64,000 nt of DNA from Achatina immaculata (taxonomy: Eukaryota; Mollusca; Gastropoda; Stylommatophora; Achatinidae), in NCBI GenBank assembly GCA_009760885.1, contig CM019719.1:32950584-33014583 (forward strand), in the 5' to 3' direction. A program made the position numbers and the translations under genes. The notes below the pieces were generated by a model, which was given only the letters and a program-made list of their open reading frames with translations, was not told the DNA's origin and did no database searches. Positions 53,693 to 63,734 of this stretch are shown here, piece after piece (the first letter of the stretch is position 1; every line of letters starts with the position of its first letter).

Positions 53693-53805
53693 GCTAAACA
53701 GCAGCAATCAACAGAAATGACCTCCTGCTGGCTGTGGACCATGTGAAACAAGCATTGAGAACTTAAAAATAATTTCATTTGTCACATCTGACAGCGATCT
53801 TACTT

Positions 53806-54110
53806 AGCTGAATGGCTCAGATGCACTTCGAAGTGCTGTGCCAATTGTGGAAGATCGTGGGTTCAATTCCGGGACGGGACAAAATAATAATAAATAATAA
53901 TAGCAAACTCACAAGACCTCTGGGAGCCCCCACCCCCCCCCCCCCCCCAAAAAAAAAAAATCAGGCCCGATACACTTGTCTGAAGGGGGTGGGATACTTC
54001 CTCTTATGATCTGACAGAGTTGTGTTTACGTTCCACATTCTACAGTAGAGACTTTCCTGCATACAAAGCGAGTGAAATGAAATTCCTTTTTTTTTAAAAA
54101 TTCCTGTTTG
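53806..54110 (+). repeat. tRNA-derived SINE-3, copy 2 (reference copy)
   Basis: Head AGCTGAATGGCTCAGATGCA (A box) and GGTTCAATTCCGGGACGGG (B box), an ATAATAATA-rich linker, ACAAGACCTCTGGGAG, poly(C)/(A), CTTGTCTGAAGGGGGTGG, and the tail TACTTCCTCTTATGATCTGA with TACAGTAGAGACTTTCCTGC. The tail matches the reverse complement of 25385-25500, the 3' UTR of the R2-like LINE. Confidence 0.82.
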
Positions 54111-54450
54111 TTTTTTTCCCCCTGAAAGAAATAATAAATGTCTTCCAGGAACAGGTGACAGACTCATCAGACTAAAGAGGGGAAAAAGGCACTCAAAATA
54201 TCCTGCCTTGTAAATAAATCAATACAGCGGTGAAGTTATTTTATAAAATCATCATTAAGTAGCCAAACTGGTTGGGAACATTGACGTAATTCGACGTCAG
54301 GTTTTTTTCAGCCTATGCTAAGAGATTATCTTCTTCCTTTTTTAAAAAAAAAATATGTGCTTAGGAGCATATTATGTTTGTGTCTTTTAGTTTGAGTCAC
54401 AGAGGGAATGTTAAATAATTTAATCTTGTGTATAAAGGAAAAAAATAAGA
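54111..54450. other. No recognised feature
   Basis: AT-rich, with T and A runs near 54300-54350. Confidence 0.4.
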
Positions 54451-54452
54451 GT

Positions 54453-55620
54453 ATGTGTGGCGAAGTGGTTAGTGCTTTAGTATCTCGTGGTGATTGTCGG
54501 GGGGGGGGGGGGGATTCAAAACCTGCCGGCGGCGCTCCAGTCACTCAGTTCTAGAAATATGTACTCACCTACTTGTGAGGCTGGGGAAGGAAAGTCGGCC
54601 AGGCGTAGATGCTGACAACGTCACCCTCTAGTGTGCTAGCCAGGCGTAGATGCTGACCACATCACCCTCTAGTGTGCTAGCCAGGCGTAGATGCTGACCA
54701 CGTCACCCTCTAGTGTTCAAGCCAGGCGTAGATGCTGACCACATCACCCTCTAGTGTGCTAGCCAGGCGTGGATGCTGACCGCGTCACCCTCTAGTGTGC
54801 TAGCCAGGCGTTGTATGCTGATCACGTCATCATCTAGTGTGCTAGCCAGGCGTTGTATGCTGATCACGTCACCCTCTAGTGTGCTAGCCAGGCGTTGTAT
54901 GCTGATCACGTCATCCTGTAGTGTGCTAGCCAGGCGTTGTATGCTGATCACGTCATCCTCTAGTGTGCTAGCCAGGCGTTGTATGCTGATCACGTCATCA
55001 TCTAGTGTGCTAGCCAGGCGTTGTATGCTGATCACGTCATCCTGTAGTGTGCTAGCCAGGCGTGGATGCTGATCACGTCACCCTCTAGTGTGCTAGCCAG
55101 GCGTTGTATGCTGACCACATCACCCTCTAATGTGCTAGCCAGGCGTTGTATGCTGTCCGCTTCACCCTCTAGTGTGCTAGCCAGGCATGGATGCTGACAA
55201 CGTCACCCTCTAGTGTGCTAGCCAGGCGTGGATGCTGACAACGTCACCCTCTAGTGTGCTATCCAGGCGTAGATGCTGACCACGTCACCCTCTAGTGTGC
55301 TAGCCAGGCGTGGATGCTGACCACGTCACCCTCTAGTGTTCTAGCCAGGCGTAGATGCTGACCACGTCACCCTCTAGTGTTCTAGCGAGGCGTAGATGCT
55401 GACCACGTCACCCTCTAGTGTTCTAGCCAGGCGTAGATGCTGACCACGTCACCCTCTAGTGTTCTAGCCAGGCGTAGATGCTGACCACGTCACCCTCTAG
55501 TGTTCTAGCCAGGCGTAGATGCTGACCACGTCACCCTCTAGTGTGCTGACAGATCAAGGAAAACATGGACACTGATATCGTATCCCATATGTGCCTCAAA
55601 GGCATGACAGGGTTGCCATT
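54453..55620 (+). repeat. SINE-2, copy 3, expanded by an internal tandem array
   Basis: The head (GTGGCGAAGTGGTTAGTGCT) and body (CGGCGCTCCAGTCACTCAG, TTCTAGAAATATGTACTCAC) precede the array. The SINE-2 tail (GTGCTGACAGATCAAGGAAA, CTCAAAGGCATGACAGGG) follows it. A normal copy is about 240 bases; this one is about 1170. Confidence 0.88.
54595..55545. repeat. 41/42-bp tandem array, about 23 units, inside SINE-2
   Basis: The 41-bp unit is CCAGGCGTAGATGCTGACCA with CGTCACCCTCTAGTGTTCTAG. A 42-bp variant has GCGTTGTATGCTGATCACG and dominates 54800-55060. In normal SINE-2 copies the part CATCACCCTCTAATGTGCTGA occurs once. Confidence 0.94.
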
Positions 55621-55651
55621 ACCAGGAACAGTAATGGTATTTCTGGTTCAC

Positions 55652-55683
<32 letters not shown>

Positions 55684-55943
55684 CACCCGGAGGCACGAAG
55701 ACGAAGCGTCTTAACTTGATCCCTGTGGTTTGTGCTTTTCTCTTTCTGTTTCTCCTTCTTGCTCCCCGTGGAATTCTGTCTAAACAGATTTTGTCGTGAT
55801 GCGTCTCTGGGACTCTTCTGCTCGCTTTCTCCCACCGCAGAGTCCAACCCATTGACGTAAACGAATAGAGAGAACACCAAGAGATTGCCAGAATGAGATC
55901 GCAGGCTACTGCTCGCTGCACTACTCCTCAGTGCTTGTCGCAT
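55596..55943 (-). CDS. Hypothetical 115-residue ORF, possible secreted or anchored protein start (weak)
   Basis: The N-terminus is basic and Ser-rich, then a hydrophobic NLLVFSLFVYVNG segment at about residues 21-33 resembling a signal peptide or anchor. A hydrophilic part (SEQKSPRDASRQNLFRQNST, KKEKQKEKST) follows, then an Asp run made by a (GAT)n microsatellite. The last ~15 residues lie in the SINE-2 tail. No family is recognised and splice borders are unclear. A chance ORF is as likely as a first exon. Confidence 0.2.
55650..55681. repeat. (CAT)n microsatellite
   Basis: Ten CAT triplets. Confidence 0.93.
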
Positions 55944-55949
55944 GGACGG

Positions 55950-56424
55950 AACCAGTAACCTGTCTTAACACCGTCACCGCCAGATTTAGTTCTCCTTTGT
56001 AGAATAATATAATTCTTGCCTAATAATTGGAATGGGTAGGGCATGAAAATTACAACAAACATCCCCAGGGGTACGCTGCCAGTAATGATGCCATGGACTG
56101 GAATCTTGGGCAGAATTTTGTCCTAATACCTGTGTTCCAGTGAGAAAGCCCGGAGACAGAAGAGAAAGGATCCGGAAACGGAAAAGATAGTGAGATAACC
56201 GGGTCCCCGGAAGGAAGAAAGACGAGTGGTTTGGATTGGTGGATAAGATTTGCAATTATCGGGGAGCCAATCAGGAGAGCTTGTTCAGTTACGATGATTT
56301 GCCACACAGCGATCTGTTCCTGTACTATACATCGTCAAAGCAGACCTGTTTTCTTTTAGGTCTGCGGTTTCCACACGTGCATATTTAATGTTGAGGATAA
56401 CGACATATCTTTCATGCTATGGAG
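55950..56424. other. No recognised feature
   Basis: ORFs of 85-89 codons on the - strand overlap each other in different frames and have no motif. Confidence 0.4.
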
Positions 56425-56655
56425 TTATCTTGGGGATATGTAGTTAGTGTCTACATTTTCTTTGACCTGTCCTCACAGTTGAAGGTGATCATCTCCGGCC
56501 GCTTTTCCTTCCTTGAAGTCCGGGATTAGCCAGAAACCCATTTCGACAATTCCACGACGGACTTTCCCCACTTGGGTTTGAAAAACCAACCTTCGCTATG
56601 GTTGCGAGAGTGAGTGCCCTCTCCGCTTCGCTTCTCAGGCGCATCCTGGTGTGTA
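56425..56655 (-). repeat. tRNA-derived SINE-2, copy 4 (diverged)
   Basis: On the - strand: GCGCCTGAGAAGCGAAGCGG, AGAGGGCACTCACTCTCGCA, ACCATAGCGAAGGTTGGTTT, GATGATCACCTTCAACTGTG and GACAGGTCAAAGAAAATGTAG, matching the order of SINE-2. The B box is eroded. Confidence 0.65.
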
Positions 56656-56869
56656 GATGCCAGTCTTATTGCAGCTGGTACCTCACGTCTCACATATAAC
56701 TGATTAATCAACATGGGAATGAAATTTATAATCATTGTTTATTATTCACGATAGGCACAACAACATAAACAGGTTGGATTTGCGCTTAAGCACCAATTTA
56801 TCGGATATAGTTTGAGTTGCAGAAAAAAAACAGAGTTGAAACAAAAAGGTGCAGATTTTTAACAAGGAA

Positions 56870-56945
56870 TTCAGAATCCCATATTTAAAAAAAAAAGAAG
56901 TAAAATCCTCGTTTTCATGTCATTAAGGCATATTGGGATATTTTA
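56870..56945 (+). repeat. Fragment of the R2-like LINE / SINE-3 tail
   Basis: GTAAAATCCTCGTTTTCATG with TCATTAAGGCATATTGGGAT resembles the + strand of 25392-25435 (ATAAAATTCCCATTTCCATG, CCATTAAGGCATGCAGGAT). Confidence 0.45.
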
Positions 56946-57785
56946 GTTGCCAAATCGCCATTTTAGCAGAGGCTGCACTATTATTTTACTCCTTGTATAT
57001 TCGGCACTTTAAAAATTTTACCAAATAACAGGGAAAAAATGGCAAACTGACCGGGACGCAAGGACCACATCATCAAACCGGGACAGTCCCGTCAAAGCGG
57101 GACGTCTGGTAAGCGTAGTTTTAATACGGGGTTATTCATGAGTCCGTTAAATATTTTTTAAATTCTCAACAAATAAACTACGTAATGGATCGTGGTAATT
57201 CTTACGCCAAGAGAGATACTCATCAAATAGTTCCTTCGTGAAATTTAACACAAAAGATCTCATCAAACAGCCCCTTCATAAAATTTAACACAAAATAACT
57301 AATCAAACAGGTCCTTAAATCTTAAAACTCTTTAAGTTTTGTTTGTTTCTTTGCTCGTTTTTAAATAAAGCCCGGGGGCAGAGTTCTCGTGGTTTGCCGC
57401 TAGGAAGCAGCAGCATTTTAAAAAAAAATGTTTCACGAACTTTATGAACAACCCTGTATGTTGAAATACTAGATACGAAAGAGAACAGAACAGAACGGAC
57501 AGCATGTAATAGAAGGCGGCGTCAAATGAGTATTTATACAATAAGAAAAGGCAAGAACAGGCGTACGCATAAAAAATAAAAAAGGATCTTTGTTTATTCG
57601 CAAACTGGTTGAAATTTTCTTCATGCTTGGCACACCATAATAAAAGATGCTTTTCAGTTATGAACAAAGACAGAAAAAATCTGCATGTAGAGACTCTCAT
57701 ATGTGTAATGGCTTTAAAGTACAATTTTTGAGTTAAATTGCCCAAGAATTTTTTTTTAAAAATATGTCTTAGGGGAAATGTTGCT
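56946..57785. other. No recognised feature
   Basis: AT-rich. A 137-codon ORF on the - strand (57745-57332) is Phe/Leu/Tyr-rich, has no domain I recognise and no splice logic; probably chance. Confidence 0.35.
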
Positions 57786-57814
57786 GTTTTAGTCTGTAAA
57801 GAAATACAACAAGT

Positions 57815-58137
57815 AGATCTGACTGGTACATTGATAAGTGAAAAAAGGTAGGCTTGATTGGTACATTGGTAAGTAAAGTTAGAGCTGACTAGTACATTGG
57901 TAAGTAAAAAAGTAGGCGTGTCTGGTACATTGGTAAGTAAAGTTAGGCTTATCTGTTACATTGGTAAGTAAAAAAATAGGCCTGACTGGTACATAGGTAA
58001 GTAAAGTTAGGCTTAACTAGTACATTGGTAAGTAAAAAGGTAGGCCTGTCTGGTACATTGGTAAGTAAAGTTAGGCCTAACTGGTACATTGGTAAGTAAA
58101 AAAGTAGGCCTGTCTGGTACATTGGTAAGTAAAGTTA
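57815..58137. repeat. 31-bp minisatellite, about 10-11 units
   Basis: The unit is GTAGGCCTGTCTGGTACATT with GGTAAGTAAA and one or two variable bases, alternating AAAAAG and AAGTTA endings, so a two-unit higher order exists. Confidence 0.9.
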
Positions 58138-58344
58138 AAAAAACGTAGCCTACTGATTTAAATTTGGGAAAATTAAGACCATAATTTTAAACATTAATTT
58201 TTCAGTAATTTGACCCTCCTCGCCCCCTACCCAAACCACAGCCACGTGCTAGAATGTCTCATGTTTGAATTCAGAAAAGATGGTTACGTTAACTTGGTTG
58301 TTAGCTTCTTAAACTGGTGGCCCATCCTCAACTCAAGGGCTTGT

Positions 58345-58800
58345 TTAGTACATCAACAAACTCTTGTCTGTCTAGTACATCAATAAACTCTTGTCTGTCT
58401 AGTACACCAATAAACTCTTGTCTGTCTAGTACACCAGTAAACTCTTGTCTGTCTAGTACATCAGTAAACTCTTGTCTGTCTAGTACACCAGTAAACTCTT
58501 GTCTGTCTAGTACATCAGTAAACTCTTGTCTGTCTAGTACATCAGTAAACTCTTGTCTGTCTAGTACATCAGTAAACTCTTGTCTGTCTAGTACATCAGT
58601 AAACTCTTGTCTGTCTAGTACATCAGTAAACTCTTGTCTGTCTAGTACACCAATAAACTCTTGTCTGTCTAGTACATCAGTAAACTCTTGTCTGTCTAGT
58701 ACACCAGTAAACTCTTGTCTGTCTAGTACACCAGTAAACTCTTGTCTGTCTAGTACACCAGTAAACTCTTGTCTGTCTAGTACACCAATAAACTCTCGTC
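58345..58800. repeat. 27-bp minisatellite, about 16-17 units
   Basis: The unit is TGTCTAGTACATCAGTAAAC then TCTTGTC, with ACATCAG, ACACCAG and ACACCAA variants. Being 9 codons it opens frames on both strands (SSTSVNSCL on +, DVLDRQEFT on -). No start context, homology or signal supports a gene. Confidence 0.93.
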
Positions 58801-58877
58801 TGCTCTTCGATGTTTTCCATCGAGCTTTGTTCATGAATGTTATTCATCATCCCTGTCGTAATTGCATTCCGATGTGA

Positions 58878-59187
58878 ACATTCCATGACACGTACTTCTG
58901 GTAAAAATGATCAGGCGGGACTAATACTTAAACTCCCAGAAAAGATATTACGAAAGTTCCCAGCTCGTTTAGGTCAACGCTGGGAGATCTCACTGAATTG
59001 ACCGGATTTGAAGTAGAAACTACGAAGCTCGTTAACTCTTTCAGTACTAAGTTAATGTTGATTCTCTGCCAGAATAAATGTTTATGAGAAATTTTGGTAC
59101 AAAGAAACGGAAAGGAAGTTTTACTCTACAATTAAAAAAAAAAATATATATATGGTTTGAGTTAGAAGTTTGCTATTTTTCATTGTA
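58878..59187. other. No recognised feature
   Basis: Spacer with a short A/TA run near 59132-59154. Confidence 0.4.
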
Positions 59188-60178
59188 CATGGTCCGGCAT
59201 AAAGCATAGCTGGATTTAAGTGACGTAGAGCGCAGAAACTGAATAAGTGTGAAAAAAAACATGACGTCAGCGATGCAACAGACAAACGGTCATTTTTAAC
59301 AATGGCTTCTTGGCAAACACAACATGGTACATTTACCGTTGAAACTTATTTTAAAAGTGGAGAATCGTCTTTTTACTGTACAACGAAAATTTCGTCGCCA
59401 TTTTGAATTGCATCTCCGTGGTAATGTTTCCGATCGGAGGACAAAACAATTTTGAGATTAGTCAAAAAATTTAAGGAAACCGCTAATTTCCTTAATAACA
59501 AGTATACTGGTCGTTCAAAAACTCAACAGACACCTGAACGAATTCAAGAAGTCCGCAACACATTGCTGAGTAGCCCTCGGCGATCAGCTGTTAGGAACGC
59601 TTTGGCACCTGGCATCCTCTTACTGTTAATAGTGATCTTTATGTGCAGATGCTAACTGAATACTTCATTCCAAACTTGGCTAATAAAAATAAGAGACTAA
59701 TATGGTTTCAACAAGATGGATCAACTGCCCACACTGCCTATCAGTCCATGACCATGCTGCGACAAACATTTCCCAATCGTCTTATTTCCAGATTTGGGGA
59801 TATTCTTTGGCCTGCAAAGTCACCGGATTTATCGGCCGCAGACTTCTTTTTGTGGGGGGTATCTCAAGAACACGGTGTATGCTAGTCGACCACAGTCAGT
59901 TGCAGACCTGAAAGGTCGAATCCGACACTGCATTCAAAATATCCCATCGAACATGTTAAATGGTGTTATGCAGGAATTTTCCAGACGCCTGGCTAAATGT
60001 ATCAAATGTAATGGTGGTCATCTAACCGGCGTATTTTTCAAAACCTAAATATGGTTGTCAGTAATAATAAAAATACCCACTTTTCTCATTTCATTACAAT
60101 TTTTTTTTACCAAAAACGTGTACAGCGCTTATTTATTTTCCATTGTTAAAATTCAGCTATGCTTTATGCCAGACCCTA
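59188..60178 (+). mobile_element. Tc1/mariner-superfamily element, third family, deletion derivative
   Basis: Inverted repeats: left GGTCCGGCATAAAGCATAGC, right reversed GGTCTGGCATAAAGCATAGC, next to TA. Transposase remnants: FTVETYFKSGESS near 59326, KKFKETANFLNNKYTGRSKT, then a jump near 59600 to LIWFQQDGSTAHTAYQ (second Asp), LWPAKSPDLSAADFFLWG (third region) and HCIQNIPSNMLNGVMQEF. The first catalytic block is missing, so roughly 300 bases were lost. It cannot make a transposase. Confidence 0.83.
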
Positions 60179-60284
60179 TAGTTAAATATGTAAGCACCGT
60201 CGTGATCACTAATTCATGCGGCTGTGAAAGATCCACCAACACTGCCAGACTTGTTTTGAGAGTGAACGAGTTAAAGCAGAAAAC

Positions 60285-60620
60285 TTTTTTTTTTCTCTGT
60301 CGAGACACTAAAGGTATAGAATGGAGTAGAGAAAACTGTTTTTTTTTTCTCTGTCGAGACACAAAAGGTATAGAATGGAGTAGAGACAACTGTATTTTTT
60401 TTCTCTGTCGAGACACTAAAGGTATAGAATGGAGTAGAGAAAAATGTATTTTTTTTGTTTCTACTGAGACACTAAAGGTATAGAATGGAGTAGAGAAAAC
60501 TATATTTTTTTTCTCTGTCAAGACACTAAAGGTATAGAATAGAGTAGAGGAAACTATTTTTTTCTCTGTCGAGACACAAAAGGTATAGAATGAAGTAGAG
60601 AAAACTATTTTTTTCTCTAT
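60285..60620. repeat. About 57-bp minisatellite, 6 units
   Basis: The unit is TTTCTCTGTCGAGACACTAA, AGGTATAGAATGGAGTAGAG, AAAACTG plus a T-run of changing length. The T-run shifts the frame between units. Confidence 0.9.
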
Positions 60621-60789
60621 TTGTTCAAACTACTATCGATTACCCTGTCTCTTTTATATATTTATATAAGAAGGTTGTGTTGAGGACATTGCATTTGTTT
60701 GAAATTACTAGATGGAGGTGTGTGGTTCAGTTAAAAAAAATGAAAAGTATGTGGAGAGTGAAGACAAGAATGCCATAAAACGAGATGAG

Positions 60790-60965
60790 CACATACAGGT
60801 GAAGAACATAGAACAATCCAATATTTCGGCATTTTATGCCTGTCTTTCTTATTAGGTTCATCTATTTTTTTTCCGTGTTTTTATCTGTTGTTTTTGTATG
60901 TGATCCTTGAAAAAGGCTTTTGGCGAAATATTGGATCGTTGTATGTTCTTCATCTATATGTGGTT
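60790..60965. repeat. Inverted pair of GCCGAAATATNGGAT motifs
   Basis: On the + strand near 60905-60940 is AAAAAGGCTTTTGGCGAAATATTGGATCG. On the - strand near 60812-60845 is GGCATAAAATGCCGAAATATTGGATTG. Each has a GGC-loop-GCC hairpin before GAAATAT. Two more + strand copies are at 62895-62935 and 63470-63505. The source element is not recognised. Confidence 0.5.
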
Positions 60966-61261
60966 ATCTTGGTTTCTGTCATTCCTGTTTCAACCCATTT
61001 TCTCCACTCTTTCTGTCTTTTTTTTTTTTTGTTGCTTTTGTAAAACGGAACCATATGCCTCTTTCATCACTAGAAGCAATTTTACCGCAGTCGTCATTTC
61101 TCTTATCTTTGTAATTTCCAAACAAGTTGTAATCACTGGGTTTCGACTTTGTCCTGTATTTGAGGTTTTATTTTTTGCTTTTGTCAAAAAGAGCTGTGGT
61201 CGAGTTTTTCTTATTGTTGTCTGGTTCGTTTTTTTCTTTCTTTTTTTGTCTCCGTGTTTCG

Positions 61262-61266
61262 CAATA

Positions 61267-61342
<76 letters not shown>
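61262..61342. repeat. (CT)n/(CTAT)n microsatellite
   Basis: TCTCTATCTCTC changing to pure CT. A (GTT)n run follows at 61395-61437. Confidence 0.95.
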
Positions 61343-61344
<2 letters not shown>

Positions 61345-61484
61345 AATCAGGAACAGTGTTTTGAGATACTGTTTGGTTGCCGCTTCCTGTTTGTTACTGT
61401 TGTTGTTTTTGTTGTTGTTGTTGTTTTGTTGTTGTTTCATTTTCTTTAAAAAATTGCAGATAAGTGTGTGTGCGTGTGTATGTA

Positions 61485-61506
61485 AGAGATAGCGAGAGAG
61501 ACAGAT

Positions 61507-61543
<37 letters not shown>

Positions 61544-61640
61544 GACAGACAGACAAAGACAGACAGACAAAGACAGACAGACGCACAGACAGACAGAGAG
61601 ACACAGAGAGAGACAGACAGAGAGACAGAGAAAGACAGAC

Positions 61641-61682
<42 letters not shown>
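61485..61682. repeat. (GACA)n and (GA)n microsatellite
   Basis: Nearly 200 bases of AGACAGAC ending in (GA)14. The 147-codon ORF read through it on the - strand is an artefact. Confidence 0.95.
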
Positions 61683-61683
<1 letters not shown>

Positions 61684-61689
61684 TTCTGA

Positions 61690-62155
61690 CAGGTGGAGAG
61701 AAAACACTCGCTTTGTTTTTTTTTTTGTGATGATGTAATCCAAGGTTTCTTTTTTTTTTTTTCCTAAGGCTCCGAGAAGCAAGTTTAAAATATTATTTGT
61801 TTCTTTTCTACACTACCGAAAAGCGTCAGTAATTGGGAACTGTCCTTTTTCTTTCAAAATTTTCTTTAAAATTCTTTAAAATAAAAAAAAATATTTTACA
61901 AAGTCGCAGCCAAAACATGTAGGATTTACCATTTGTTGTGTACTTCATAGCCAGCCAGACAGACAGGCGGAAAGATAGATAAAGTACTGTTTATTTGTTC
62001 CTTTACTGAGCGTATATACTTTGTTCTTTAAAAAAAACCGAATGATTTCACATGAATTTTCTGTTTAACTATGTCCCAGAAAGAACAATACTTACTAGTG
62101 AAAGCGTAACTAAAATGGCACCACTGTCTGCTGTATCAGTGTCCTCGCAATCAAC
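61690..62155. other. No recognised feature
   Basis: T-runs, and an ORF start at 62052 that runs into the next array. Nothing coding is supported. Confidence 0.35.
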
Positions 62156-62164
62156 ATGGCGCAC

Positions 62165-62660
62165 ACATTACTTCAGTAGGCAGGATCTTTGTCGAGATTT
62201 TCTGGGCATCAGTAGGCTGGATCTTTGTCACGATTTTCTGGGCGTCAGTAGGCTGGATCTTTGTCAAGATTTTCTAGGCACAGGTAGGCTGGATCTTTGT
62301 GAACATGATTTTCTGGGCATCAGTAGGCTGGATCTTTGTCAAAAGATTTTCTGGGCGTCAGTAGGCTGGATCATTGTCAAGATTTTTTGGCCATCAGTAG
62401 GCTGGATCTTTGTCAACATGATTTTCTGGGCACAAGTAGGCTGGATCTTTGTCAAGATTTTCTGGGCATCAGTAGGCTGGATCTTTGTCAAGAATTTCTG
62501 GGCACAAGCAGGCTGGATCTTTGCCAACATTATTTTCTAGCCGTCAGTGGGCTGGATCTTTGACAAGATTTCCTAGACATCAGCCGGTTGGATCATCGTC
62601 AAGTGTTAGATTTTCTTGACATCAGCCGGCAGAATCTTTGACAAGGGTTTTTGGGCATCG
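62165..62660. repeat. About 36-bp minisatellite, roughly 13 units
   Basis: The unit is AGTAGGCTGGATCTTTGTCA with AGATTTTCTGGGCATC, with length variants (AACATGATTTTC). The right end is degenerate. Confidence 0.9.
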
Positions 62661-63730
62661 GTGGCTGGATCTTCGTCAAGTGTTAGATTGACCTTCCTGA
62701 AATGTCTAACATTTGCACAAATTCGGCCATTTTTTTCTCCTCTCCTGCCTGTTTGAATGTTTATTTCCCAAAAATTTACTTCAGACACATGGCACTCACT
62801 CATTCATACAGTACCATGCTTGCGTGCAAGATGATAACGGCCTGATAAATGCTTTTTTGTTCCTATTTATATTACCGATTTGTCTACTTTATCTTTCACG
62901 AAGGCGTATTGCCGAAATATTGGATTGCTGTTTTAAATTTTGAATGTTATTCTTGCTATCTCCTTTTGCTGTTTCGCCCCTTCCGTCGCTGTCCTTTATC
63001 TTTGTACAAGGTGAAGTAAAAAAAGTAACCGCAAATCAAGGGACATAATCAATAAAATATATCTGAATATCTTTTTTTTGGCTCGGCCTTGTATAAAACT
63101 GAACCATACACCTCTGTACATCACTACTGTCCCTCGTTATGTTCTTCTTGTAGTTTTCTCTTGTGCTCTGCCCATCAAGTTTTCATTTTCGCATTTCTTT
63201 TTTTTTCTCATCCTTCATAACATTATTGTGAGCTGTGTATTCACTTTCGGTTCCTTCCGTCCTACTTTTTTTTCCCTTGTAGTCTATACTGTCTGAGAAG
63301 CTACGTGGTCTTTAAAATTTTCCTACAGTTTCCATTCATTAGATTATTTGACATTTTCAATCTTTCACTTCAAAGGAACACTGGCTGCGTTAGTAGATCT
63401 TGCACACCTTGCCATATTAAGATAAGTTCTTCGTTTAGTTATTTGTTTTTGTCTCGTTTGTGCATGTAATCCTCGAAAAAGGCTCACGCCGAAATATCGG
63501 ATGTTGTATGTTTTTCATTTATACATTTTCATACTTTCTATTCGTTTTTTCTCACTTTAATCACTCCCTCTGCCACTTTGTAAAACTACACCTTGCACCT
63601 CTAACTACCTTTATTATTTAAATCCCTTTTATCTGTTACACGCCTACCCCAACCCATATTTTAAAGTTGTAGAGTAACTTCCTTGTAGTTTCTTACTGCC
63701 AGTATTTCTTATCAGATTTTATTCTGGAGA
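62661..63730. other. Mosaic of old repeat pieces
   Basis: Holds two GCCGAAATATNGGAT motifs (62915, 63488), a mariner-end-like piece at 63005-63095 (GCAAATCAAGGGACATAA, shared with 11195-11212) and an AACTGAACCATACACCTC piece shared with 7219. No ORF is convincing. Confidence 0.45.
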
Positions 63731-63734
63731 GTAC

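Noticed and set aside
54453..55620. CRISPR-like array
   Set aside because: Repeats are contiguous with no unique spacers, in a eukaryotic SINE. All arrays in the window are simple minisatellites.
57332..57745. 137-codon ORF on the - strand
   Set aside because: Phe/Tyr/Leu-rich from AT-rich DNA, no domain, no repeat relation and no exon borders; may be revisited with transcript data.
61339..61782. 147-codon Ser/Leu/Cys-rich ORF
   Set aside because: It is read through (GACA)n and (GA)n microsatellites.
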